Assembly (NCBI GenBank): GCA_036897625.1
Contig: JAYMTA010000770.1
Location: forward strand, 1-24,356
From: Pelargonium cotyledonis
Lineage: Eukaryota > Streptophyta > Magnoliopsida > Geraniales > Geraniaceae
Direction of reading: 5' to 3'
DNA length: 24,356 bases
Shown here: piece by piece, positions 9,194 through 18,860 of the stretch
Layout of the letters: each line of letters starts with the position of its first letter
How positions within the stretch are numbered: position 1 is the stretch's first letter
The notes under the pieces: generated by a model
Database searches by the model: none
Told to the model about the DNA's origin: nothing
The model's input: only the letters and a program-made list of their open reading frames with translations
Program-made: the position numbers and the translations under genes

Positions 9194-9268
9194 TGGGCCT
9201 TGTCATATTGATTTTGTGTATTGGGCCCAAATTATTTGAAAACTTTTGTTGGGCTTTTGGATTGGGCT
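9194..9268. promoter_or_regulatory. Cluster of TGGGCY (site II / TCP-type) motifs upstream of NIT4
   Basis: Four TGGGCC/TGGGCT motifs occur within 75 bases: 9194-9199, 9222-9227 (part of TGGGCCCA, so also readable on the minus strand), 9250-9255 and 9263-9268. They lie about 200-270 bases upstream of the NIT4 start codon. Such clusters are known proximal promoter elements in plants, bound by TCP factors. Their role here is inferred from position. Confidence 0.55.
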
Positions 9269-9952
9269 ACCATGGACTTTAGATTTTCATTGTGCCTTTG
9301 GGCATAGAATACGGACTAGTTTAAATTTGTTATAATACATGTCCATTGTCATCGAGAATGAGATGGAGAGAGTAATATACGGTAAAGACGTAGATAATGA
9401 CCTAGAACTGCTTATTCCTCCCCTTCAATATTTATAAGCTATAACACAACTCCTAATGAACCCGACTAGTTGATAAAGTTAGTGATATTCAAATCAGTAA
9501 TATATACTTTGTAGTATGGTAGAAAAAGAAATTGAAATTAAAACTGAATATAACTTGAAATTTGAATTGTCAATTCATATTTTAACATGTCACACGACGT
9601 ACTATCGTAAGCATTTTGAACTCGCGAATTTTATCGTTATGTCACGAAAATAATAGAAATTTGTTGTTTATATTGTTACTTGAACCAACCCATCCACAGA
9701 GTTATTGTGATGTTTTTTTTTATGTAAGGTTATTGTGATATTTTGTGGTGTCTTCATATCTATAAATTTAAGATTATTTTCGTATTGTACGATATTGCAC
9801 TATGTATAAGAGACAAGCCCTAATAAATTTTTTGTATTATTGGTACGTGAGCTAAAGGACAAAAGTATTAGAACAAGTGGGTGGTGTGAATACCTGAACC
9901 CGACCAATTGACAAGGTTTATTGTGATATTTTGTTGACATAGGGGTGCGGGT

Positions 9953-9973
9953 CAAGTTGGTTAAGATACCATA
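9953..9973 (+). repeat. 21 bp direct repeat, left copy
   Basis: The 21 bases beginning CAAGTTGGTTAAGATACCAT recur without mismatch at 10359-10379, with 385 bases between the copies. The core GTTAAGATACC also occurs once more at about 9979. This could be the target-site duplication of an old insertion (9974-10358) or a remnant of a longer duplication. Confidence 0.7.
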
Positions 9974-10358
9974 CCCGGTTTGTTAAGATACCTCCGTTTT
10001 CAAAACGGGCGATTCATGTTTACGTGTCTTATTGAAAGTTTATCGTGTAGTATATTGACCAACAAAACGTAACATGTTTATTAATTGAGTTAAAACATAG
10101 AACACAAACGCGGCACAATTAACAAACAAATAAGATCAAATTATCAGTTCTATTAGTAGAGTCCGTAATAAAACATTCGAGCATGTTGTTATTAGATGAG
10201 CCAAACTCTTTGGAATTGATAGGTTCTCATATTTGTTGTTAGAATTTAACGAGGTAAGTTGAGCTCGAGAATTATTATTTATTATTGGTGTCAAGTTGAA
10301 TCAAATCGAGCTGAGCTGAATTGGGTCTTAAATTTTTGTATGTGATATGAGAAAGAGA

Positions 10359-10379
10359 CAAGTTGGTTAAGATACCATA
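10359..10379 (+). repeat. 21 bp direct repeat, right copy
   Basis: Perfect match to 9953-9973. The bases just before it (GAGAAAGAGA) are purine-rich, as a decayed tail of a retro-inserted element might be. Confidence 0.7.
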
Positions 10380-10382
10380 AGT

Positions 10383-10392
10383 CACGTGGGCC
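10383..10392 (+). promoter_or_regulatory. G-box overlapping a TGGGCC motif in the NAC promoter
   Basis: CACGTG (10383-10388) overlaps TGGGCC (10387-10392), about 340 bases upstream of the NAC start codon. A CACGTGG G-box is the core of ABA-responsive and light-responsive elements bound by bZIP and bHLH factors; function here is inferred. Confidence 0.5.
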
Positions 10393-10526
10393 AAGACACT
10401 TCCAACGTTAAATTATGTCCGACGTGTCTTTCAAGCCGACTCTGTTCCTCAAAATCAGACAGCTCCCATTATCCTCTATTCTTTAAACATCAGCAAAGCC
10501 AATCAAATCGAAAGCACCACGTTAAC

Positions 10527-10533
10527 TATAAAT
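10527..10533 (+). promoter_or_regulatory. Probable TATA box of the NAC gene
   Basis: TATAAAT, 194 bases before the ATG, which would give a 5' UTR of about 165-170 bases. No better TATA was seen closer to the start. Confidence 0.5.
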
Positions 10534-10726
10534 TGGAGCCAACAATTTGGAATAAACTCGAATTAAATCAAAACCCAACAAGAAAAATTCGAGCTTTCTT
10601 TCGGATTTGGAGATTCTGATTCTGATCTTTATTCGCAAGTTGTGCTCTGTATTTGGGTTTGGTGGTGTTGTTGGTTTGTGGAGCTCGAAAACCAATCGAA
10701 GAATCAGATTGATTGAGAGAGAGACG

Positions 10727-12855
10727 ATGGAGAGGGTTTCGGTATCGAGGGAGACGCAGTTGTCGGTGGCGGCGGCGGCGAGGTTTCCGGGATTCAGATT
10801 CTCTCCGACGGACGAGGAGCTGATATCGTATTACTTGAAGAAGAAAGTGGAGGGTCTAGACAAGTGTGTTGAGGTCATTGCCGACATTGATTTCTGCAAA
10901 TTTGAACCTTGGGACTTGCCTGGTTTGTCTCTTTCTCTATTTTATTCTCTCAACAAAAATATACTGAGTTCAAAATACTCAGAAATTTGGGATTTTTTTT
11001 AGGTTTTCTCTGCTGTTTTGGGTCAGTCGTCTGTTTAATATTTGTTTCGATACAATCCTTTTAGTGTGAAATATGTTGTTGCTTCCTATTTGGCACATAA
11101 GAGACTGTTTTGAAACATTCAGAAATGTGTAGAGTATTTTGGTTTCTGTATGATCTGTAAATGGTTCTTTATTTGTTCTTATTTTGATGTTTGGCTACTG
11201 ATTATTGCTGGTTTATTTGTAACTAGCTAAATCCATCATTCATTCCGATAATGAGTGGTTCTTTTTCTCTGCTCGGGGAAGGAAATACCCGAATGGCTCG
11301 CAAAGTAGGAGGGCTACTGAGCTTGGTTACTGGAAAGCAACGGGGAAGGAGCGTAATGTGAAGTCGGGTACTAGTGTCATTGGTACGAAGAGGACTCTTG
11401 TTTTCCACATAGGTCGTGCGCCTAAAGGCGAAAGAACAGAATGGATAATGCACGAGTACTGCATGGCCGGACAATCCCAGGTTATTGTTGTCTTTAATCT
11501 CTATGAATGTCTATCTTTGTGTGTGTAGTTAAAGATAATTGTAATTGCTGGGATTGATAGGATTTGTTTTGATCGTTGTGCCTTATCATAACTTTGAACT
11601 TCAATATTGGTGTTTGAGGGGGGGTTGATTGTTGAATAGTCTTAACTGTGGAGCGTAGAGAGATTGGTGATCCCGTGACGAAACGTGAGAGAGTTCAGTT
11701 GGGAGAAACTAAAACGGGTAGGGATAGAGTTAAGTTGACACGGGGATAAGTATTGCTAAAATATTATGTAGCCAACGACCTCAATATTGTTTGAAAAGTG
11801 ACTTATCTGATCCCGAGAGTTTTGCTGAATGATTCATTATCGAAATATGACTTGATCATTTCACGCACAAAGCACAAAAGTAATGACTTGTTTCGTGTTC
11901 ATCGCATGCTCTATGTCAATGTCTCAGCAGTCAGACTTTAGTCTGTTGCTTGTTCAGTGATGGTTTTACACTTGCTGCAGGTGTGAAATTTGCAGTTTTG
12001 GTGGACAGGCATTCATTAGATATATTGTAAGGCGCATGTTTAAGCGTACCATTTTTCTTTCTCGAGAAAGTCGAGCAGAATATGAATATTACTCTTGTGA
12101 GTTTGCAGGATTCCACAGTCGTTTGCCGCGTCAGGAGGAACACTGACTTCCGCCCAAATGAGAATGCAGCTCGGGCTTCTCCGGGTCGAAGAGGTATTGA
12201 TCAGACAGGCATTTCTGGTTTCGGTGGAACCAGCAAAGCTGTTGAGAGCTCTTCGAAGAAGTGTAGTAGCAGTCACGATTCTCATTCTGTTGAACAGAAC
12301 GATTCAGCGTCTGAAGCTGAACAGAAACAATCAAACAACTTCGTTCTCGCAGAATCTTCCAACCAACATAAGGTGAGTTATAGTCTAGAATTTGAACACT
12401 TTGACCAATCAGGAAGCTCTGAACTTAAATCTCAAATTACATTTGATTCTTGATTGTAGGATTCTGAAGAAGACGAAGAGGACTGTTATGCTGATATACT
12501 GAAAGACGATATCATCAAGCTCGATCAATCTGCATCGCTGTCCGATACACTCGACCTGGTGGCAATGGTTATAAATAGGCCTGATTCTGACAGGACATGT
12601 CAACAGCCATTGGAGCAGCCTGCAATGACAGCAGTTCCTGTGCAAGGCACAGCGTATTCAAGAATCAGGCTGCAGAATCGATTCCCGGGAGAGTCTCCGT
12701 CGTCATCATCGGGAGGATCTGGAAGTAAATGTTGTGTGTCATTAGAGTCAGCAAAAGGTGTAATGAGTAGATTGACAAGTAGTCATTGTCTGATGTCTAT
12801 TGTTTTAGTTGTCATGACATTGCTGGTTTTAAGTTTATATGCACAAGTAATTTAG
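10727..12855 (+). CDS. Membrane-tethered NAC transcription factor (NTL class)
   Basis: The exons are 10727-10922, 11227-11480, 12109-12372 and 12460-12855, 1110 bases and 369 residues. All junctions are GT-AG and keep frame. Residues ~19-165 form a complete NAC domain: [56 protein letters not shown] and [38 protein letters not shown] then [17 protein letters not shown] Ser/Gln/acidic linker follows, with [12 protein letters not shown] starting exon 4. The last ~20 residues ([19 protein letters not shown]) are a single C-terminal membrane span. This is the NTL design: the factor is held on ER or plasma membrane and released by proteolysis to enter the nucleus (family knowledge). The sequence looks closest to the Arabidopsis ANAC040/060/089 group, but I cannot assign an ortholog. 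A TATA box is at 10527-10533, a G-box at 10383-10388 and AATAAA at 12904-12909. Confidence 0.93.
11481..12108 (+). other. NAC intron 2
   Basis: A 628-base intron. No exon or RNA gene was recognised inside. The minus-strand open frame at 11931-12143 overlaps exon 3 and is a shadow. Confidence 0.6.
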
Positions 12856-13080
12856 ACAGTGAATGTTATCAACAAGTACTACAAATTGGAAGGTGTCATC
12901 ATAAATAAAAGCATATATATATACTTTATGTTATGACTAAACTTTTAAGTATTTTCAATTGTTGTTGGCTACCAATACCATGATTGTTTGTAACATTAAC
13001 TCCACAATAGACCGACACTCATTTTGGGATAGAGAAGGCATGTATATATGACTTGATGTTTGTTTTTTCGCCATTTCTAG

Positions 13081-13437
13081 GACTATGTTGCAGGACGGAT
13101 GCTGGGCCAGGAGGTGAAGGCTAAACCTACCAAAGTTTTGACTGAAATAGTAGGAAGACACCGCGAGGCTCGGGCTGCCGTTACTGATTAAGGGGGTTAT
13201 TGTATACTTGTACATACATAAATGTTGTGTTAATTTGGATTATACTTTTTGTTCGAGAATGAGAATCAAGAATATGAATTGTTCAAGATTTCTTGTTCTT
13301 GAAAATAATGTCCAAAATTCTGAATCCAGACGCGTCTAAAGGTTATTTAGTGCAGTTGTGATGTTCTAACATTGTGCTTTCTTTCAGATGGTAGACGCAT
13401 TCATGAAAGTTAGGCCTCTTCCCAAGATGTTTGAGTA
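13081..13437 (+). pseudogene. Two exon-like pieces of an unidentified gene
   Basis: After an acceptor-like CCATTTCTAG, positions 13081-13191 read DYVAGRMLGQEVKAKPTKVL, then TEIVGRHREARAAVTD and a TAA. After a second acceptor (CTTTCTTTCAG), 13389-13437 read MVDAFMKVRPLPKMFE and TAG. Both look like genuine protein and lie in the same orientation, as the last exons of a gene would. No 5' exons are found between here and the NAC stop codon at 12855, and no donor joins the first piece to the second in an obvious way. It could be the surviving 3' end of a truncated gene, or alternative distal exons spliced to NAC. I do not recognise the protein. Confidence 0.4.
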
Positions 13438-13565
13438 GTAGAATTTTGAGGAATATACTAATATGTCTTGAACTTAGTTTTGGGTTTCTTTTTATTGTTT
13501 GCTCAAATGCATTTGTAAATTGCTTTAATGATATTAATAGAAAGAATTTTTAAACATATTATAGA

Positions 13566-13580
13566 GAGACCGTGACCGAA
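13566..13580 (+). repeat. LINE target-site duplication, left copy
   Basis: GAGACCGTGACCGAA; matches 18276-18290 (GATACCGTGACCGAA) at 14 of 15 positions. Confidence 0.8.
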
Positions 13581-16500
13581 AAAGCGTGATAGCTTATGGA
13601 AGAGATACCCAATTTTGGGCTCCTTTGGTGAGTTCCCATGTGCTAGGGTTTTAGGCGGCCGCTAGGTCTTTGTTTCCCGCAGTCGGCGGCGGCGTTTGGT
13701 GAGTCAAGCAAGAGAGCAAGAGGTGTGTGAGGCGGCGTCGTGTTTGTCGCTGTCGGAGCAGGCGAGAGCGTTGCGGTGGGTGAACGGCTTTTTGAAAGTG
13801 AGATTCGTTTTGTTCTTCGAGATCGATTAGAGGAGGGGGTCTGTGGAAGGGTGGTTCTGTGAGTGGGATTTGCCGGAGTCAGGCGTGAGTCGTGGGGATC
13901 GCGAGCTCGAGGGTGATTCGGGCCTGGTTTTGCCGGTGTTGCTGGTGGCCTTTACCGGAGCCTGGAGGAGGTGGAACGCCGACGGGTTTTGAGGGAGGAT
14001 TAGGATCTGGGCTTTGTCGGTGCTGGGTGAGGAGGCCGACGAGTGGAGGGGTGGTGTTTCGGTGTTTGGAGGGCGGCGGCTGAGTTTCGTCATCGGGGAC
14101 GGTAGGCGCTCCTGGTCGTGGTCTGGTGGGGTCATTTCGCCGACGGAGAAGGCTATTTTGAACATAAGAGGACAATTCTGGGGCAATGAGGATGTTGGTT
14201 TGGAACTGTAGAGGGGTGAGAGGTAAGCGAACTCAAGCGGTTTTGAGTAGACTGGTTAGAGAGAAACGGCCTTTTCTGGTTTTTCTCATCGAGACCAAAT
14301 GCTCCAGAAGTGAGTTGGAGGAGGTGTGCAGGTTGTTGAACATGTCATTTTGTTTCTCTTGTGATGCTGAGGGTTGGAGTGGGGGTTTGGCGCTTCTTTG
14401 GGATACGGGGGTGAGTGTTAACCTGCTGAGTTGGTCGGATCATCATGTGGATGTGACAATTGACATGAGGGAGTGGTGTCAGTGGCGCTTCACTGGGTAC
14501 TATGGTGAGGCCGCTTGGTCATCGCTACACCTTTCTTGGGACAGAATTTGCGAGTTGGCGGGTCATAGTAACCTCCCTTGGTTATGTGCGGGAGATTTCA
14601 ATGACTTACTGGATAGAAGGGGATAGAGGGGGGTAGAGAATATCCGGATTCCTTCCTAAGGAGTTTCACGGAGGCGGTCAGGGCTGCAGACCTGTCAGAT
14701 CTGGGTTACTCGGGATACGGTTTTACTTGGAGGAGGGGTTCAGGTCGGAGGCCTGCTTTAGAAGAGCGTTTGGACAGAGCTTTTGGGAATATGGACTGGA
14801 TCTCTCGTTTTGCGTCTTGGAAAGCCCATCACCTTCCTTTCTTTACATCAGACCACTGCCCGCCCTTGGTGGGTCCGGGTGCTGAAATTGTTGGTGTCCC
14901 TCGGAGATTTAGATTTGAGAATATGTGGAACGAGGATAAGGGGTGCGAGCAAGCTATTAGGTCAGCTTGGTCTGGTAGGAGAATTCAGGAGTGTCTGGCT
15001 AACTGTAGGGTGGAACTGAGTCGTTGGGGTGCACCTATAGTTAAAGGTCCGAATTCGGCGGTGACTAAGCAGGGTCGAATTTTGGAAAAGCTTAGCAAAC
15101 GTTCGGATGTGTAGAGCCGTGATAAGACGGATAGTGCTCGGGAGAAATATCTGGAGCTCCTGCAAAAGCAAACAATCTTTTGGAGGCAGAGAGCCAAGAC
15201 ACATTGGCTTAAACTGGGGAACAGTAATTCGAAGTTCTTCCATCGTGCTGCTTCGGTTCGCAAGAAGAATAATACGGTTTGGAGGATCAAGAATGAGAGG
15301 GGAGCTTGGGTCGAAGGCCCAGACGAGGTACTTGGAGTTATGTTTAATTTCTTTTCTGACCTATTCCGAGAACGAGTAGTTGTTGGGATGGAGAGGCTCT
15401 TAAACCTTGTTCATCCTAAGGTCTCGGAGGGTGATAATGCCCTGCTGGATGCGAAGTTCTCGGAGGATGAGATTAAGAGGTCCATAGATTCTATGCACCC
15501 AGACAAAGCTCCAGGGCCAGATAGTTTTAACCCGAGGTTTTTCCAGAGGCATTGGCATATTATCGGTAAGGACGTAACCAGGGCGTGCCTCCACATTCTT
15601 CGGGATGAGGTAATCCCTTCTGAGCTAAATGAAACAATGTTTGTCCTGATCCCGAAGAGGGCCCAGCCGAACACAGCGGCAGATTTCAGACCAATTTCCC
15701 TCTGTAATGTCGTTTACAAAATTCTATCAAAAGCAGTGGCCAATAGAATGAAGCTAGTTCTTCAGAAGATTATTTCAAACAACCAAAGTGCTTTCCTCCC
15801 GGGCAGACTGATCACGGATAATATATATGTGGCTAATGAGCTGTTCTACTCTATCAAGGCGGCATAGGAAAGGGGAGTGGGGTGCGTTGAAACTAGACAT
15901 CGCTAAAGCTTATGATAGTGTTGAATGGTGCTTCCTCAAAGAAATGTTGGTGCGTTTAGGCTTCTCTACCAGGTGGACTTCACTTCGCATGAGTTGTGTA
16001 TCGACCACTTCGTTCTGAGTGGAGGTGGGTGGGGTGCTCTCGAAGAGGTTTCAGGCCTCTAGGGGTATTCGGCAAGGGGATCCTCTGTCTCCATATCTTT
16101 TCCTTATAGTTGCGGAGGGCCTTACGACTATTATGAGGCATAAGGAGGACTTAGGGGAGATTAGTAGCTGTAGGGCTTCACATGGTGGTCCGTCGGTGTC
16201 CCATTTATTGTTTGCCGATGATGCTTTAATCTTCTTCAGAGCTAGACAGGGGGAGGCGGAAGCTATTAAAGATGTATTACAGATTTATGCTGAATGTTCG
16301 GGGCTGAGGGTGAATTTCCACAAATATTCGTTGTTGTTGAGTCCAAAGCTGGATAGCGCGATATGGGATCAGCTGGTTCAGACGCTGGGAGTCTCGAGAG
16401 TGGAAGCTTTTGATAGATATCTGGGGGTTCCAGGATATGATGTGGGGAGTAAGGTGTAGCTCTTTGACTATGTGGTTTAGAGAGTTAAGGCTCAGATTTC

Positions 16501-18275
16501 TACGTGGTCAGCCAAAGCTATTTCTAAGGCAGGGAATGAGGTGCTGCTGAAGGTGGTAGCTCAGGTAGTACCTTCCTATTGTATGGGGGTATACCAGCTT
16601 CCGATTACGACATGTAAGAAGATAGAGGCAACGATCAGTAGCTTTTGGTGGAGCTCAGGCAAGGGGAATAAGAGAGAGGTTCATTGGAAGACTTGGAAGT
16701 TTATGTCTAGGAGAAAAGCTTGTGGAGGTCTGGGTTTCAGGGATATTCAAGCGTTTAATTTGGCTCTATTGGGGAAGCGGTGTGGCGTATCGAGAATCAG
16801 AGGGAGTCCTTGTTTAGTAAGATGTTCTGGCACAGGTATGTTCACTCAATTTCGGTCTTTACCGCTAAATCCTCATCGAGAGATAGTCAGCTCTAGAAAG
16901 TCTTTTATGCTGCACGAGACATTCTCGTCAGACATTTTGTGATGCGAATGGGTGATGGTTTGGGTATATCGGCCCTGAAAGACCCGTGGGTGCCTGAGTT
17001 CCCGGGGTTTATCCCGAGGGTCAGAGATTCGATGATAGAAGTGGTGCCACAAACTGTCAGAGTGTAGGAGTTGATGGAGTTTGGAAGGAGAGAATAAAAT
17101 GAGGTGAAAATTCGCCAGCTCTTACATAAGGAGTCAAGTGAAGCTATCCTTCATATCAGGTTGAGCAGGACTCTGAGTAGGGATTTGTGGTATTGGTCTC
17201 TAGACAAGCGAGGGCTATATTCAGTTCGGAGCGGATATCATGTGATCATGAGGGTTCGGGATACGGGACAGGAGGAGGATCCTCTATGGAGGAAACTTTG
17301 GGATGCGAAAGTTCAAGCGAAGGTCAAATATTGTATGTGGCGTGCTCTCTCGGGTTGTCTCCCAGTTCGGGAACGGTTAGTTAGTTGGAAAGTGGATGTG
17401 GAGCTAGCGTGTCCAAGGTGCAACAAGGAAGCAGAGACGATGGAACATGCCTTTCTTCGATGTCCCTTTGCTTTGGGGTTGTGGGATAGGTTGGGTCTGC
17501 GGGCCTTGGCTTTTGGGGCCCCTTCGTTGCTGGATTTTTTGTCTGGAGTGATCGGCCGGGCAGAGACTGATTTACTGGAAAAGGTTCTTTACGCTGGCTG
17601 GAGTCTGTGGAAGGCTAGAAATAATGGCTTATGGAATGAAAAATGGATCCCGATTGAAGAGGATTGAAGTATGGGATTCCGTACTCGTCTAGCGTGGTTG
17701 GCAGCTAGGGAGAAGGAGCCGAAGTCTAGGGCGCTGGTTCGAGTGCGAGAGACTTGGTCCTCGCCTGAGGTAGGTGTCCTCAAGATTAATATGGATGAGG
17801 CGATTTTTGGCGAGCAAGGGGCTTCAGGGGGGGCTGGATTGTTAGAGATCAGGATGGTGCTGTGGTCGAGGGTGGTAGAGCCCGTTGGAACGAGAAACTT
17901 GACCCAAAAATGGTGGAGGCGAGGACTATCCTTACGGCTCTGAGTTGGGCATGTTTTCAGGGCTGGGATGTTGTGACTCTTGAGTCGGACGCCAAGGGGG
18001 TCATAGCAAGGATCCACGCTGAGGATGTTAATTAGAGAAATGCATTGGGTCTTCTCTACGCAGATATACTCCTGGAAGCCAGTTATTTTTCTCGGGTCCG
18101 TTTCAGATTTGTGCGGCGGAATGGAAATCAGGCGGCTCATTATTTAGCCAGATCTTCTTTGAGTAGCAGTAGGTTAAAGGAGTGGTTTGGAGAGATCCCT
18201 GCAGGGGAACTCCGAGACATTGTACTCAAAGATTCTTATCATTAATGAAGAAGTTCTCTTTCTCGATCAAAAAAA
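13581..18275 (+). mobile_element. Decayed L1-type LINE (non-LTR retrotransposon)
   Basis: About 4.7 kb between 15-base target-site duplications, ending in TCTCGATC followed by a run of A's. From 13581 to 14185 it is GC-rich and non-coding (GCGGCCGC, GTCGGCGGCGGCG), like a LINE 5' UTR. I find no ORF1: there is no DUF4283-like region and no CCHC knuckle. ORF2 (14186-18245) follows, broken by stops and frameshifts. The 3' UTR is only about 25 bases. The element is of the plant L1 type by domain order: APE-like endonuclease, reverse transcriptase, zf-RVT zinc finger, RNase H. The missing ORF1 and total length suggest an internal deletion or 5' truncation before or at insertion. It lies between the NAC 3' side and the small gene at 19617, in the same orientation as both. 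Confidence 0.9.
14186..18245 (+). pseudogene. LINE ORF2 polyprotein pseudogene (EN-RT-zf-RNaseH)
   Basis: It starts at ATGAGGATG with MLVWNCRG, the usual start of plant L1 ORF2. The endonuclease (14186-~14880) shows WNCRG, LIETK, GGLALLWD, AGDFND and the catalytic SDHCPP. A frameshift lies at about 14626-14632. The reverse transcriptase (~15400-16450) shows DKAPGPDSFNPRFFQ, DFRPISLCN, LDIAKAYDSVEW (motif A, about 15887-15922), GIRQGDPLSPYLF and the catalytic FADD at 16211-16222. The zf-RVT region is near 17280-17480 (WRKLWDAKVQAKVKYCMWRA; CPRC...EHAFLRCP). The RNase H region is ~17760-18220 (LKINMDEAIFG, then LESDAKGV, then FRFVRRNGNQAAHYLARSS). Breaks seen: in-frame stops at 15112-15114, 16016-16018, 16457-16459, about 16478, about 17065, 17665-17667 and about 18033; frameshifts near 14630, 15860, 16775 and 17826; more are likely between 16860 and 17100. 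No active product is possible. Confidence 0.9.
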
Positions 18276-18290
18276 GATACCGTGACCGAA
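18276..18290 (+). repeat. LINE target-site duplication, right copy
   Basis: GATACCGTGACCGAA directly after the A-tail; partner of 13566-13580. Confidence 0.8.
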
Positions 18291-18860
18291 TTAATATATG
18301 ATTACTTGTTAATAATTTTTTGAACTAATAATGTCATATAACAAGTAACGTGTGTTAATTTATGTTAAATTGTCAACGGATCGAATTTAAGGCAAGCTTG
18401 ACTATTTTTAACCAAGTCGAGCTCAGACTCTAATTTATTAGCTTTGCTCAAGCTTGGAACTTGAGCCGCCCGAGTACAAATGTGTTGAGGGGAGTGGAAG
18501 AATTTTAGACTTGATTCATGTGGATTACACTATAAATAAAAATAAAATATTACAAGTACCTGTGATCGCACATAATGGATATCGAACATTCTAGAAAAAT
18601 TTGTAGGAAATTAAACAAATTTGTATATTTTACCAGTAAAACTTGAATAAGAGGACCGAAACATGTAACTCTAATAAACTGAAATTCTTTTCGGGTTAGA
18701 CCCGATCAATTTATAGTTTGGATCAGACAAACCCACATGTTTTACACATTAAACCCAAAGATTATATTATGAACGTACCTAAACTCAAATAGTGAGTGAG
18801 TTCAAAAGTGAGTCAACTCAGAAGACGAGTCTATAACTGTCTAAAGTAAGCGAAGACTGG
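18291..18860. other. Intergenic with weak transposon relics
   Basis: No gene seen. At about 18370-18480 there are AAGCTTGACTATTTTTAACC, GTCGAGCTCAGACTC and CTCAAGCTTGGAACTTGAGC, the CTCGAGC/AAGCTTG-rich style of old plant repeats, similar in flavour to about 10257-10330. CGGGTTAGACCCGATC at about 18694-18709 contains a short inverted repeat. Confidence 0.35.

Larger units (their letters stand above)
9269..10382. other. Intergenic DNA between divergent NIT4 and NAC, with repeat relics
   Basis: No gene seen. Related short segments recur (for example [T/A]GAACCCGAC[C/T]A.TTGA.AA at about 9457 and 9897; TTATTGTGATATTTTGT at about 9730 and 9918), which points to old repeats. At about 10257-10330 there is GAGCTCGAGAATT...AATCGAGCTGAGCTGAATTGGGT, of a type common in degenerate plant transposons. 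Confidence 0.45.

Noticed and set aside
12131..12334. Several overlapping frames on both strands around NAC exon 3
   Set aside because: Shadows of exon 3, whose frame is fixed by phase and by NAC subdomain E.
13827..14186. Proline/serine-rich open frames on the minus strand (13827-14186 and 13879-14175)
   Set aside because: They are the antisense of the GC-rich LINE 5' region; composition alone gives Pro/Ser/Thr-rich reading. No start context, splice sites or family likeness.
17589..18140. 183-residue open frame on the minus strand
   Set aside because: Antisense shadow of the LINE RNase H region; the plus strand has clear domain motifs.
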